This document shows positions 1 to 6,560 of a DNA stretch of 19,297 nucleotides, one piece after another. Origin of the DNA: JAIRQK01 sp047974135. GTDB taxonomy: Bacteria > Campylobacterota > Campylobacteria > Campylobacterales > Campylobacteraceae. Position 1 is the stretch's first letter. The number at the start of each line of letters is the position of its first letter. The notes beneath the pieces were generated by a model, which searched no databases, was not told where the DNA came from, and saw only the letters and a list, made by a program, of their open reading frames with translations. The position numbers and the translations under genes were made by a program. The stretch covers positions 1 to 19,297 of the forward strand of contig JBKECC010000143.1 of the NCBI GenBank assembly GCA_047974135.1. The letters are read 5' to 3'.

Positions 1-64
1 CTTTAGCAATTAAGCGAGCTTTGATTGGTGAAACACGGATATATTTTAATGTTGCATTACTCAT
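1..64 (-). CDS. rplV: 50S ribosomal protein L22, N-terminal part (runs off the window)
   Basis: The first 21 residues read MSNATLKYIRVSPIKARLIAK, shown here as far as position 2 of the window; the arrangement of a basic segment after 'SPIKAR' is typical of L22, which lines the exit tunnel of the large subunit. The ATG at 62-64 lies 9 bases after the rpsS stop, and an AAGGA-type ribosome binding site overlaps that stop. Position directly after rpsS is the usual S10-operon order. The rest of the gene lies outside the window. Confidence 0.9.
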   Translation of the reverse strand, partial: MSNATLKYIRVSPIKARLIAK

Positions 65-73
65 GTTCTATCC

Positions 74-355
74 TTACTTACCAATTTTCTTTTGTACTGA
101 GCCTTTATGGCCTTTGAACGTTCTTGTTGGAGCAAATTCACCAAGTTTATAACCGATATGGTTTTCAGTTACATACACAGGAATAAAAACTTTGCCATTA
201 TGAACATTAAAAGTTAGTCCAATCATGTCAGGCGTAATGGTACTTCTTCTTGACCAAGTTTTAATTTGTTTGTTATCATTAGACGATTTTGCAGTAACTA
301 CTTTTTTTGCTAAGTGTGAGTCTACAAAAGGTCCTTTTTTAAGTGATCTTGCCAT
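74..355 (-). CDS. rpsS: 30S ribosomal protein S19
   Basis: A 93-residue protein of the normal S19 length, beginning MARSLKKGPFVD and carrying the conserved 'RRSTITPDMIG' and 'HNGKVFIPVYVTENHIGYKLGEF' regions (the second given only in part here by its landmarks HNGK and GHKLGEF-like end). S19 sits in the head of the small subunit near the decoding site with S13. It lies between rplB (2 bases upstream) and rplV (9 bases downstream), so it is translated within the S10 operon transcript. Nothing unusual is seen. Confidence 0.97.
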   Translation of the reverse strand: MARSLKKGPFVDSHLAKKVVTAKSSNDNKQIKTWSRRSTITPDMIGLTFNVHNGKVFIPVYVTENHIGYKLGEFAPTRTFKGHKGSVQKKIGK

Positions 356-357
356 TT

Positions 358-1188
358 CTATTTACCTTTTTTTCTAGAAATAATCAGTTTGTCGCTCGCT
401 TTTTTCTTACGAGTTTTAGCACCCTTAGTTGGTTTACCCCAAGGAGTTGTTGGATGACGTCCTGAATTCTTTTTACCTTCACCACCACCGTGTGGGTGAT
501 CTACTGGGTTCATCGCAGAACCTCTTGTTTGTGGTCTAATACCTCTGTGGCGATTACGTCCTGCTTTACCAATTGTTATATTTGACCAATCTTCATTGCC
601 AATTACACCAACTGTTGCCATGCACTCTGATAATACTTTTCTCATTTCACCACTTGGGAGTCTTACGATTACGTATTTATCTTCTTTACCCATAAGTTGC
701 GCATATCCGCCAGCACTTCTTGCCATTTGACCACCTTTACCAGGTTTAAGTTCAACGTTGTGCAAAATAGTACCTATTGGGATGCTTTTTAATTTCATGG
801 CATTACCAGGTTTAATATCAAGTCCACTTTCAGCAGATGCAACAACATCGCCAACTTTTAGACCTGAAGGTTGTAAAATATAGTTTTTCTCACCATCTGC
901 GTAGCAAATTAGAGCAATTCTACAATTTCTATTTGGGTCATACTCAATAGCTTCAACTTTTGCTGGGATATCAAATTTCTTTCTTTTGAAATCGATAATT
1001 CTATATAATTTTTTAGCTCCACCCTCTTTATGTCTTGAAGTTATTCTTCCATAGCCATTTCTACCAGCTGTAACTGGAAGTTTTACTAAAAGTGAAGGTA
1101 CGCTTGCCTTTGCTGTAATATCTCCTGAGCTTAGCCCTGTCATAAAACGACGAGAAGGAGTATAAGGTTTGTATGTTTTAATCGCCAT
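358..1188 (-). CDS. rplB: 50S ribosomal protein L2
   Basis: A 276-residue protein, standard for bacterial L2, the large-subunit protein close to the peptidyl transferase centre and needed for subunit association. The near-C-terminal signature PVDHPHGGGEGKK (about residues 228-240) is intact; His231 corresponds to the conserved E. coli His229 linked to peptidyl transfer. The RNA-binding core has 'GRNRHRGIRPQTRGSAMNP' just before it. It follows rplW with a 1-base gap and precedes rpsS with a 2-base gap, consistent with translational coupling in the operon. Confidence 0.98.
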   Translation of the reverse strand: MAIKTYKPYTPSRRFMTGLSSGDITAKASVPSLLVKLPVTAGRNGYGRITSRHKEGGAKKLYRIIDFKRKKFDIPAKVEAIEYDPNRNCRIALICYADGEKNYILQPSGLKVGDVVASAESGLDIKPGNAMKLKSIPIGTILHNVELKPGKGGQMARSAGGYAQLMGKEDKYVIVRLPSGEMRKVLSECMATVGVIGNEDWSNITIGKAGRNRHRGIRPQTRGSAMNPVDHPHGGGEGKKNSGRHPTTPWGKPTKGAKTRKKKASDKLIISRKKGK

Positions 1189-1189
1189 A

Positions 1190-1471
1190 TTACGCCTCTA
1201 CATTCTCTAGTTTAGCGCCTTCTGGCAACTTAACATAGAATTTTTTAAAATCATTTCTTTTTCCAATAACACCACGAAATCTCTTAACTTTTCCATCAAT
1301 TCTAAGAGAATTTACTTTTAATGGAGAAAAACCGAAGTACTCTTTTAAAACTTCTTTTAATCCATTTTTAGTCATTTTTGGTGAAGTTTGGATAACTACA
1401 ACACCCTCTTCTTGAAGGCTTAAACTTTTTTCAGTATAAAGTATTGCTTTAATATCAGTAATATCTGCCAT
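1190..1471 (-). CDS. rplW: 50S ribosomal protein L23
   Basis: A 93-residue protein matching L23 in length and in the features 'ILYTEKS' near the N-terminus (residues 10-16), 'LKEVLKEYFGF' in the middle and 'KVKRFRGVIGKRNDFKKFYV' in the loop and last strand. L23 lies at the mouth of the polypeptide exit tunnel, where trigger factor and SRP dock. It is placed between rplD (2-base gap) and rplB (1-base gap), the invariant S10-operon order. Confidence 0.97.
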   Translation of the reverse strand: MADITDIKAILYTEKSLSLQEEGVVVIQTSPKMTKNGLKEVLKEYFGFSPLKVNSLRIDGKVKRFRGVIGKRNDFKKFYVKLPEGAKLENVEA

Positions 1472-1473
1472 AA

Positions 1474-2100
1474 TTAGCCCTCTTTTACAATGTTTTCTAA
1501 CACAGATTTTTCAATAACAACAGCATGGAATGTTGAAATCATATAAGCGTTTAACTCATTTATATCAACTAAATAACTATTGTTAATGTTTCTAAATGCA
1601 AGAAAAGTTTTTTCATCAACTAAGTCTTTTACAATCAATGCATCTCTTAGATTCAATGTTTTAAATAGATTTGCAGCATTTTTTGTTTTACCAGAAGCAA
1701 TCTCAAGTGAATCAACAACATATAGAGCGCCTTTTTTTGCTTTTTCAAACAATGCATACTCTAAAGCTAATCTTTTTTGTTTTTTGTTGATTTTTAACTC
1801 AAAATTTCTATTGCCTCTTGGTCCAAATGCTGAACCACCGCCAACCCAAACAGAAGAACGGTTACTACCTGATCTAGCGCCACCTCTGCCTTTTTGACTC
1901 CATGGTTTTTTACCACCACCGCTTACGCTTCCTTTATTTTTTGTGCTAGCTACATTTGTACGTAATGCTGCTAAATAAGATTTAGTATATAAATAAAGGT
2001 TATGTGAATTAATTTCAGCATAAGCTTCTGGCATTGTAAAATCACCAGATTTTTTCAATTTGTCATCTAGAACAATAGCTTTTACTGTTTCTTTACTCAT
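1474..2100 (-). CDS. rplD: 50S ribosomal protein L4
   Basis: A 208-residue L4 homologue of usual size. The glycine- and arginine-rich loop around residues 55-95 ('SGGGKKPWSQKGRGGARSG') is the tunnel-lining extension that carries macrolide-resistance mutations in other bacteria. Its ATG overlaps the rplC stop by four bases (ATGA), implying translational coupling. In E. coli L4 represses its own operon through the S10 leader; the leader here appears to be only about 50 bases, so that mode of control is not supported by the sequence. Confidence 0.97.
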   Translation of the reverse strand: MSKETVKAIVLDDKLKKSGDFTMPEAYAEINSHNLYLYTKSYLAALRTNVASTKNKGSVSGGGKKPWSQKGRGGARSGSNRSSVWVGGGSAFGPRGNRNFELKINKKQKRLALEYALFEKAKKGALYVVDSLEIASGKTKNAANLFKTLNLRDALIVKDLVDEKTFLAFRNINNSYLVDINELNAYMISTFHAVVIEKSVLENIVKEG

Positions 2101-2681
2101 TTAACAATCCTTACTCTTCCAAATGCACCGTTAGCACCTGAAACTGAACCTTTTACAACTATAACATTGTTTGTTTTGTCAAAAGAAACAAGATCATTTT
2201 TTACTGTAACTGTTTCATTACCGTAATGTCCTGCCATCTTTTTACCTTTTTGAACACGACCTGGCCATTCGCGGTTACCAATTGAACCACCGGTTCTATG
2301 GAATCTACTACCATGAGCACCTGGACCACCTTGGAAACCATGTCTTTTAATAACGCCAGAAAATCCGCGTCCTTTACTTGTAAAAGTAACTTTTAATGTT
2401 TTAGCACTATCTAAACCTGACAAATCAAGATTACCAGCTTCAGTGTTTGCAACCTCACTTAATGTAACAAAACGGTTAAATTCTGCACCTAAGTTATATT
2501 TTTTTTGTTGTCCAGCAACAGCTTTGTTCATTTTTTTACCATTACTAAAAGCTACTATTGCTTTTTTATCATCGCTTACTTCGCATACTTTTGTTTCAAC
2601 AACGCGAAGAAGTGTTACTGGAATACTTGGAGAACTGATTGTTCTGCTCATTCCGATTTTTTCTACGATAAATTCCATCAT
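2097..2681 (-). CDS. rplC: 50S ribosomal protein L3
   Basis: A 194-residue L3. The family core 'KGRGFSGVIKRHGF', 'GPGAHGSRFHR' and 'KGKKMAGHYGNETVTVKN' is present at about residues 103-165. Two ATG codons stand in tandem: the one at 2681 is only 3 bases from the GGAG ribosome binding site, the one at 2678 is 6 bases away, so 2678 is the more natural start (MEFIVEKIGMS). The gene follows rpsJ by 7 bases and overlaps rplD by four. The segment matching the E. coli 'SIGQNQ' loop reads SIGNREW, so the glutamine methylated by PrmB in E. coli is absent. Confidence 0.97.
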   Translation of the reverse strand: MMEFIVEKIGMSRTISSPSIPVTLLRVVETKVCEVSDDKKAIVAFSNGKKMNKAVAGQQKKYNLGAEFNRFVTLSEVANTEAGNLDLSGLDSAKTLKVTFTSKGRGFSGVIKRHGFQGGPGAHGSRFHRTGGSIGNREWPGRVQKGKKMAGHYGNETVTVKNDLVSFDKTNNVIVVKGSVSGANGAFGRVRIVK

Positions 2682-2688
2682 TTACTCC

Positions 2689-3000
2689 CTACTTGCCCAT
2701 CGCTCTAACTTCAACATTAACTTCTGGAGCTAAGTCAAGTTTCATAAGCGAGTCAACTGTGTCTGTTGTAGCGGCAACAATATCAATCATTCTTGTATGT
2801 ATTCGCATTTCAAATTGTTCGCGTGAATCTTTGTTGATGTGAGGAGATTTAAGCACAGTATAGCGTTTGATTTTTGTAGGCATTGGAATTGGCCCTTTAA
2901 TCTCAGCACCTGTACGCTTTACAGCTTCAACGATTGAAGCAACTGATCTATCTAAAACCCTATGATCGTAAGCTTTAAGCTTAAGACGTATTTTCTCCAT
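2689..3000 (-). CDS. rpsJ: 30S ribosomal protein S10 (first gene of operon)
   Basis: A 103-residue protein beginning MEKIRLKLKAYDHRVLD, with 'GPIPMPTKIKRYTVLKSPHINKDSREQFE' landmarks (GPIPMPTK at about residue 36 and SPHINKDSR at about 52), the S10/NusE signature. S10 is a small-subunit head protein that also serves in transcription antitermination with NusB and NusG. It is the promoter-proximal gene; an AGGGG ribosome binding site lies about 7 bases before the ATG, and a strong promoter sits about 58 bases upstream. Confidence 0.97.
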   Translation of the reverse strand: MEKIRLKLKAYDHRVLDRSVASIVEAVKRTGAEIKGPIPMPTKIKRYTVLKSPHINKDSREQFEMRIHTRMIDIVAATTDTVDSLMKLDLAPEVNVEVRAMGK

Positions 3001-3057
3001 GAGAAACCCCTAAATAAAGAACTTGTCACCACATAGGATGACTTAAAAAGGAACGTG

Positions 3058-3086
3058 ATTGTACATAAAAAAGTTCTCAATGTCAA
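3058..3086 (-). promoter_or_regulatory. Sigma70-type promoter of the S10 operon
   Basis: On the minus strand the hexamer TTGACA (3081-3086) is followed after exactly 17 bases by TACAAT (3058-3063). This is a full-consensus -35 and near-consensus -10 at optimal spacing, strikingly strong for a phylum whose promoters usually lack a clear -35. Transcription would begin near 3050, leaving a leader of about 50 bases before rpsJ, too short for an E. coli-type L4-binding S10 leader. Confidence 0.75.
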
Positions 3087-3124
3087 GAATTTCAGGGGTT
3101 TTTGCTATATTTTCTTATGTTTAG

Positions 3125-3143
3125 TATCCTTTATTTAAGGATA
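3125..3143. repeat. Short inverted repeat upstream of the ATPase gene
   Basis: TATCCTT and AAGGATA form perfect 7-base arms around a 5-base centre. No T-run follows on either strand, so it is not an intrinsic terminator; it might be an operator in the rpsJ/ATPase divergent region. Chance occurrence in AT-rich DNA cannot be excluded. Confidence 0.3.
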
Positions 3144-3154
3144 AAAATACTATA

Positions 3155-3166
3155 TTTACATGTAAA
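3155..3166. repeat. Iterated palindrome TTTACATGTAAA, exact copy 1
   Basis: Exact 12-base palindrome, extended to 14 bases (ATTTACATGTAAAT), located 18 bases before the TTG start of the ATPase frame, where it could affect transcription or ribosome access. It is one of seven exact copies in the window. Confidence 0.8.
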
Positions 3167-3260
3167 TTTTGAAAGGAAAACGCTTGGATATTTTAGATAT
3201 ATTATACGACAATCCACCAAAAACAAGATTTTTTATACCAAGAAAAAAGAGTATAGAGAC

Positions 3261-3269
3261 AAAAAAAAA
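3261..3269 (+). repeat. Homopolymer A9 at the frameshift point of the ATPase gene
   Basis: Nine consecutive A separate the N-terminal frame (ending ETKK) from the frame holding Walker A (starting TIVYGPRF). With eight A the frames join. Such tracts are prone to replication slippage, transcriptional slippage and sequencing miscounts. Confidence 0.8.
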
Positions 3270-3523
3270 CTATTGTTTATGGTCCAAGATTTTCTGGAAA
3301 AAGTTCTATCATTATAGATCATCTATCAAATTATAAAAAAGAGGAAGTTTTATATATCGACTTTTCAGACTTTAGAGTTGATGAAAAAAGTGTAAGTTTG
3401 GAACTTGAAAACTTTGTAAAAAAAAGAAATGTAAAGCTTTTGATTTTAGAGCATTTTGATTTTCAATGCGAAATTCCACAGGTTGATGAGATAGTTTTAA
3501 GCTCTACAAAACCTTTACATGTA

Positions 3524-3535
3524 AAAGATTTTGAT
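3524..3535. repeat. Iterated palindrome TTTACATGTAAA, exact copy 2
   Basis: Exact copy inside the ATPase coding region, read as Leu-His-Val-Lys (PLHVKD) with codons TTA CAT GTA AAA. Confidence 0.8.
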
Positions 3536-4143
3536 AACGTTTTGATTAACCTTTTAGACTTTGAAGAGTTTATAGCTTTTGAGCGTAAAAATGCTGACGC
3601 AGAACAACTTTTCAATATATATGCGAATGTTGGGACGTATCCTTCTATCGTTCAAGGAAGCGAGGAGGCAAAATATAGAAATTTGCAAATGATGATAAAC
3701 TCATCACATTTTAGTATTGCAAGTATAGAGATACTTAAAGAGTTGGCAAACTTTCAAGCTTCAAAAGTTAGTATTTTGCAAATTTATGAACTTTTAAAAT
3801 ACAAGATAAAACTCTCAAAAGATACACTTTACGCTGAGTTTGAAGCTTTAAGGGATAATGGTTTAATATATATGTTAGAGAATTTTGAAAAGCCAAAATC
3901 TTCTAAAAAACTCTATTTTGTCGATTTTGCACTCAAAAATGCACTTACTTTTAAAAAGGATTTTATAAAAAGATTTGAAAATATAGTCTTTTGTGAACTT
4001 TTAAAAAAAGAGTGGGATTTTTACTTTACAAGCAATATAGATTTTTATGTGCCAAGTGAAAATTTAGCGATTTTATGCATTCCATTTTTGCCTCCAGAGC
4101 TCATCAAAAGACGCTTTTTGAAGATTTTAAAAGAGTTAAATTC

Positions 4144-4155
4144 TTTACATGTAAA
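4144..4155. repeat. Iterated palindrome TTTACATGTAAA, exact copy 3
   Basis: Exact copy inside the ATPase coding region, again read Leu-His-Val-Lys (SLHVKE) in the same codon phase as copy 2. Confidence 0.8.
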
Positions 4156-4253
4156 AGAGTTGATAGTTTTAAGTGTTGGAAATGAGGGAAGATACAAAGA
4201 AAGTGGCATCACTTGTGAAATCTTACCATTTTGGGAATGGGCACTTAGATAGT

Positions 4254-4952
4254 TTAATTTTGCGATAAATGTTTACTAATTAATTCCCTTGTATTGTCAA
4301 TTAAAATCTGTATATCTTTTTTGTCAATTTCATCAAATTTTGCATGCAAGGCATTATTTCTTACATTACTAGAAGCCCTATAATGTTTTGCCTTTAATTG
4401 TGAAAAAATACAAAGCTTCACAAGTTCGCTTATATTTTTATCTTTCGTTTCTTCAGTATTCAGATTGTTTACCTTTATTATTTTGTTCAAAGTATCCTCG
4501 AAAACAATGCTTGCTAAAATTGACGATTCTATCTTTTTATTATTTTTTAAAAATTCTTGTGCATTATCTAAAAAATTATCATAACTTATGGCTATTATTT
4601 CATTCTCAAGATTTACAATTTTATTATTATATTCTTTTAAAAATGATGATATTGTTCCTAAAATTTTTTTAACTATATGACATGCAATACAATCGTCTCC
4701 TTTTTCATTCATCTTATAGTTGCAAAGCTCATTGATAGTTTTATAGAAATACGGAAAAATAGTTTTTATTTCATTAGCAACAATTATCACAGAGCACATC
4801 CACTCTGAAATTTTATAAGTATACTGTGTCTCAAACCAAAAGCTCTCTTCTCCTGAATTACTCCATTCTTTGCTGGCAATTTTTATATATTGCAAAAAAT
4901 CATTTCCTTCTGCTTTTAGCTCATGAAGTCTTTTGATAACTTTATCACTCAT
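4254..4952 (-). CDS. Uncharacterised protein with a HEPN-like C-terminal motif
   Basis: A 232-residue protein I do not recognise as a named family. It appears soluble and largely helical, with no signal peptide or clear membrane segment. Near the C-terminus, residues 190-204 read HYRASSNVRNNALHA; Arg198 and His203 make an R-x4-H pattern in a helical context (residues 145-230), which resembles the RNase motif of HEPN domains. The N-terminal 120 residues have a tryptophan-rich start (EWSNSGEESFWFETQ at 29-43). The ATG at 4952 has an AAGGA ribosome binding site 7 bases upstream. It converges tail-to-tail with the ATPase gene, with one base between stops. No partner toxin or antitoxin gene lies beside it on the same strand. 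The HEPN call is a motif-level inference only. Confidence 0.75.
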   Translation of the reverse strand: MSDKVIKRLHELKAEGNDFLQYIKIASKEWSNSGEESFWFETQYTYKISEWMCSVIIVANEIKTIFPYFYKTINELCNYKMNEKGDDCIACHIVKKILGTISSFLKEYNNKIVNLENEIIAISYDNFLDNAQEFLKNNKKIESSILASIVFEDTLNKIIKVNNLNTEETKDKNISELVKLCIFSQLKAKHYRASSNVRNNALHAKFDEIDKKDIQILIDNTRELISKHLSQN

Positions 4953-5100
4953 TGTAGTCCTTTATAAAATTTACTTTAATAAAACTATATGACATATTGC
5001 ATCTTATACAGTTACTTAAATACAATATATTTAATTTAGTTGCAGTCTGCATGTAAACTTTACCAAAATTAAAAATCTATTTTATATCCAAGAACTTCGT

Positions 5101-5175
5101 GTGCTATGCAAGTTTGCATAAAGCACTTGGTTCCAAGTCTAAAAAAGGCAAGCAGTTGCCTTTTTTTACGACTCT
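5101..5175 (+). ncRNA. Structured intergenic element, copy A (candidate small RNA)
   Basis: Reading the plus strand, it has a hairpin with arms TATGCAA/TTGCATA closed by GTGC/GCAC (5101-5126), the palindrome ACTTGGTTCCAAGT (5125-5138), and a terminator stem GGCAA-gcag-TTGCC flanked by A6 and T7 (5141-5167), ending ACGACTCT. A second copy lies at 6481-6560. The T-run is longer on the plus strand, yet both neighbouring genes are on the minus strand, so a plus-strand transcript has no obvious gene to end. An AT-rich TATTTTATAT at 5078-5087 could be its -10. It may instead be a bidirectional terminator plus a repeat. Confidence 0.45.
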
Positions 5176-5222
5176 CATGTAAACTGCAAAAATCTATTTT
5201 TTCAGTTTTGCACTTTCTTTGA
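5106..5222 (+). CDS. Possible 38-residue mini-protein in element copy A
   Basis: An ATG at 5106 opens MQVCIKHLVPSLKK, and the frame closes at the TGA 5220-5222, running into the peptidase gene on the other strand. The start and the peptide KHL(V/A)PSLK are shared, at the same distance from the ATG, with the frame in copy B (6488-6583); after that the two frames diverge because the terminator stems differ by four bases in length. No good ribosome binding site is visible. It could be a real short peptide, or the frame could be an accident of a conserved RNA. Confidence 0.25.
   Translation: MQVCIKHLVPSLKKASSCLFLRLSCKLQKSIFSVLHFL
5141..5167. terminator. Bidirectional intrinsic terminator after the M20 peptidase gene
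   Basis: A6-GGCAA-gcag-TTGCC-T7 forms an 11-base-pair stem with T-runs of 7 on the plus strand and 6 on the minus strand. It lies 26 bases after the peptidase stop (minus strand), so it can end that transcript. Confidence 0.7.
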
Positions 5223-6336
5223 TTATTTCTACAACCCAATTTGCTGTTTCGTATAGATGAGCTTCAAGCAAACACTCTTCTGTTGTATGAACCTTTGTTG
5301 TGCCATTTGAGATAACAGCTGTTGGCACTCCGTAACCATTAAAATTGTTTCCGTCACTTCCGCCACCAGTTCCTGTTATATTTACATCTCTAATACCAAG
5401 ATTTTCCCACGCCTTCTTTGCTATTTGTATAACTTTTGCGTTATTGTCATGTTTATAAGGTTTGTATTTGTGAGTAACTATAACTTCAGCACGTGCTCCA
5501 AACTCTTTTGCGGTATTTTCAAAAGTTTCAACTATGTGTTTTGTTTGAGCTTCCATCTTTGCTTGATTTTGACTTCTTGCATCTCCTAAGATTGTAACTA
5601 AATCGGGCACAACATTTGTTGCTGTTCCGCCATTAATAACTCCAATGTTTGCTGTCGTTTCGTTATCAACTCTACCTTGTTTTATGCGTGAAAGTGCATG
5701 ACCTGCAACGATTATAGAGTTGATTCCATTTTCTGGGTCAACACCACCGTGAGCTTTTTTACCATGGATGATAACTTTTATGCCATCTTGTCCTGGTGCA
5801 GAATTTATGATTTTACCAGGAGCTCCGCCTGAATCGATGCCATATCCAAAATCAATCTTCATACTTTTTAGCATATCTACATCCATATTTTGCGAACCTC
5901 TAAGCCCGCCCTCTTCTGCAACTGTGAAAACTATTACAATTTTTCCATGAGCTATATTTTGCTCTTTTATGGTTTTAATACCTTCAAGTATTGCAGTAAC
6001 GCCGGCTTTATCATCGCCACCAAGAATAGTATCACCTTTTGAAGTTATAAGCCCGTCTTTTAGCACTGGCTCGATGTTTGCACAAGGTTCAACGCAGTCC
6101 ATGTGAGAGTTTAACATGATAGTTGGTGCATCTTTTGCATTTCCATCAAAAACGGCAAAGATATTTCCTGTGTTTCCGCCTATTTTTTCGCCAGCATTGT
6201 CTTCGTTTATAGAACTTGCTCCAAGCTCTTTTAATCTTTTTTTGAGCAAATCTGCAACTTCTCTTTCATTTAGTGTTGAACATTTAATCTTTATAAGCTC
6301 GTAAAATTGCTCTAGCGTTCTTTTTTTATTGATCAT
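5194..6336 (-). CDS. M20 family metallopeptidase, PepT-like
   Basis: A 380-residue cytoplasmic di-zinc aminopeptidase-type protein. Metal and catalytic landmarks are all visible: HMD (His78, Asp80), GGDDKAG (Asp108/109), EEGG (Glu141 catalytic, Glu142 ligand), GIDSGG (Asp168) and the C-terminal VHTTEE (His350). The dimerisation lid lies between about residues 180 and 290, including 'KAHGGVDPENGINSI'. The 'GGGSDGNNFNGYGVPT' segment before the last histidine is typical of the 'peptidase T-like' group rather than of true PepT, DapE or ArgE; the substrate is probably a small peptide but is not shown by the sequence. It stands alone: a TATAAT box lies at 6380-6385, an AGGAG ribosome binding site 8 bases from the ATG, and a terminator follows. 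Confidence 0.88.
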   Translation of the reverse strand: MINKKRTLEQFYELIKIKCSTLNEREVADLLKKRLKELGASSINEDNAGEKIGGNTGNIFAVFDGNAKDAPTIMLNSHMDCVEPCANIEPVLKDGLITSKGDTILGGDDKAGVTAILEGIKTIKEQNIAHGKIVIVFTVAEEGGLRGSQNMDVDMLKSMKIDFGYGIDSGGAPGKIINSAPGQDGIKVIIHGKKAHGGVDPENGINSIIVAGHALSRIKQGRVDNETTANIGVINGGTATNVVPDLVTILGDARSQNQAKMEAQTKHIVETFENTAKEFGARAEVIVTHKYKPYKHDNNAKVIQIAKKAWENLGIRDVNITGTGGGSDGNNFNGYGVPTAVISNGTTKVHTTEECLLEAHLYETANWVVEIIKESAKLKK

Positions 6337-6379
6337 AGATATCTCCTAAAATTGGTTATTTTGTTGAAAAGTTCGAAAT

Positions 6380-6385
6380 ATTATA
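6380..6385 (-). promoter_or_regulatory. Candidate -10 box (TATAAT) of the peptidase gene
   Basis: A perfect TATAAT on the minus strand, 44 bases before the start codon, in a very AT-rich region. The hexamer at -35 spacing is TCTTTA, a poor match, as is common in Campylobacterota promoters. Confidence 0.5.
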
Positions 6386-6463
6386 GCTAAAATTATTAAT
6401 TTTAAAGATTAAGAAAATATTAATATTGTTTAAATAATTGTGTTTTTTGTAGCATAAAATAAG

Positions 6464-6475
6464 TTTACATGTAAA
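6464..6475. repeat. Iterated palindrome TTTACATGTAAA, exact copy 4
   Basis: Exact intergenic copy, 13 bases before the ATG of the mini-frame in element copy B. A TAAAAT box lies just upstream at 6455-6460, so the palindrome would fall at or near the start of a plus-strand transcript. Confidence 0.8.
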
Positions 6476-6480
6476 AGCTA

Positions 6481-6560
6481 GCGTATTATGCATAAATACA
6501 CAAAGCACTTGGCTCCAAGTCTAAAAGAGAGAGAACAATTTCTCTCTTTTTTAACGGCTC
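6481..6560 (+). ncRNA. Structured intergenic element, copy B (candidate small RNA)
   Basis: Homologous to copy A at 5101-5175. It has a TATGCATA core within GTATT/AATAC arms (6483-6499), the palindrome ACTTGGCTCCAAGT (6507-6520), and a terminator hairpin (6523-6552) ending AACGGCTCT. Bases 6502-6526 match copy A at 5120-5144 with a single C/T difference, whereas the terminator stems are unrelated in sequence but both pair. A TAAAAT box at 6455-6460 is a possible -10 on the plus strand, giving a transcript of roughly 85 bases. Confidence 0.45.

Larger units (their letters stand above)
3184..4252 (+). pseudogene. AAA_14/DUF4143-like ATPase (HP1321 type), frameshifted at a run of nine A
   Basis: The N-terminal part reads in one frame from a TTG at 3184 (ribosome binding site AAGGA, 7 bases away): LDILDILYDNPPKTRFFIPRK to ETKK at 3267. 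The rest reads in the +1 frame from 3269: TIVYGPRFSGKSS, with Walker A GPRFSGKS, then about 327 residues without a stop to 4252. Removing one A from the nine at 3261-3269 restores a single frame of about 355 residues. The body resembles archaeal-type AAA_14 ATPases fused to DUF4143: a hydrophobic strand 'VKLLILEHFDF' in the Walker B position, 'VGTYPSIV', a winged-helix-like 'SKDTLYAEFEALRDNGLIY', and 'KKLYFVDFAL'. Helicobacter HP1321, a conserved ATP-binding protein, is likewise beside rpsJ (from memory). Function is not known. An open frame from a TTG at 3398 would lack the P-loop. It may be a decayed gene, a slippage-controlled gene, or a sequencing error. Confidence 0.75.

Noticed and set aside
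3001..3060. S10 leader attenuator of the E. coli kind
   Set aside because: The distance from the promoter to rpsJ is about 58 bases and no stable multi-stem structure can be drawn in it.
3102..3317. Open frame of 71 residues on the plus strand before the ATPase gene
   Set aside because: Its sequence is low-complexity and AT-driven, and the other two frames of the same DNA encode the recognisable N-terminus and Walker A of the ATPase. It is a shadow frame.
4679..4690. CxxCH haem-like motif (DCIACH) in the HEPN-like protein
   Set aside because: The protein has no signal peptide for export to the periplasm, where c-type haem is attached, and the motif is a single occurrence in a helical soluble protein.
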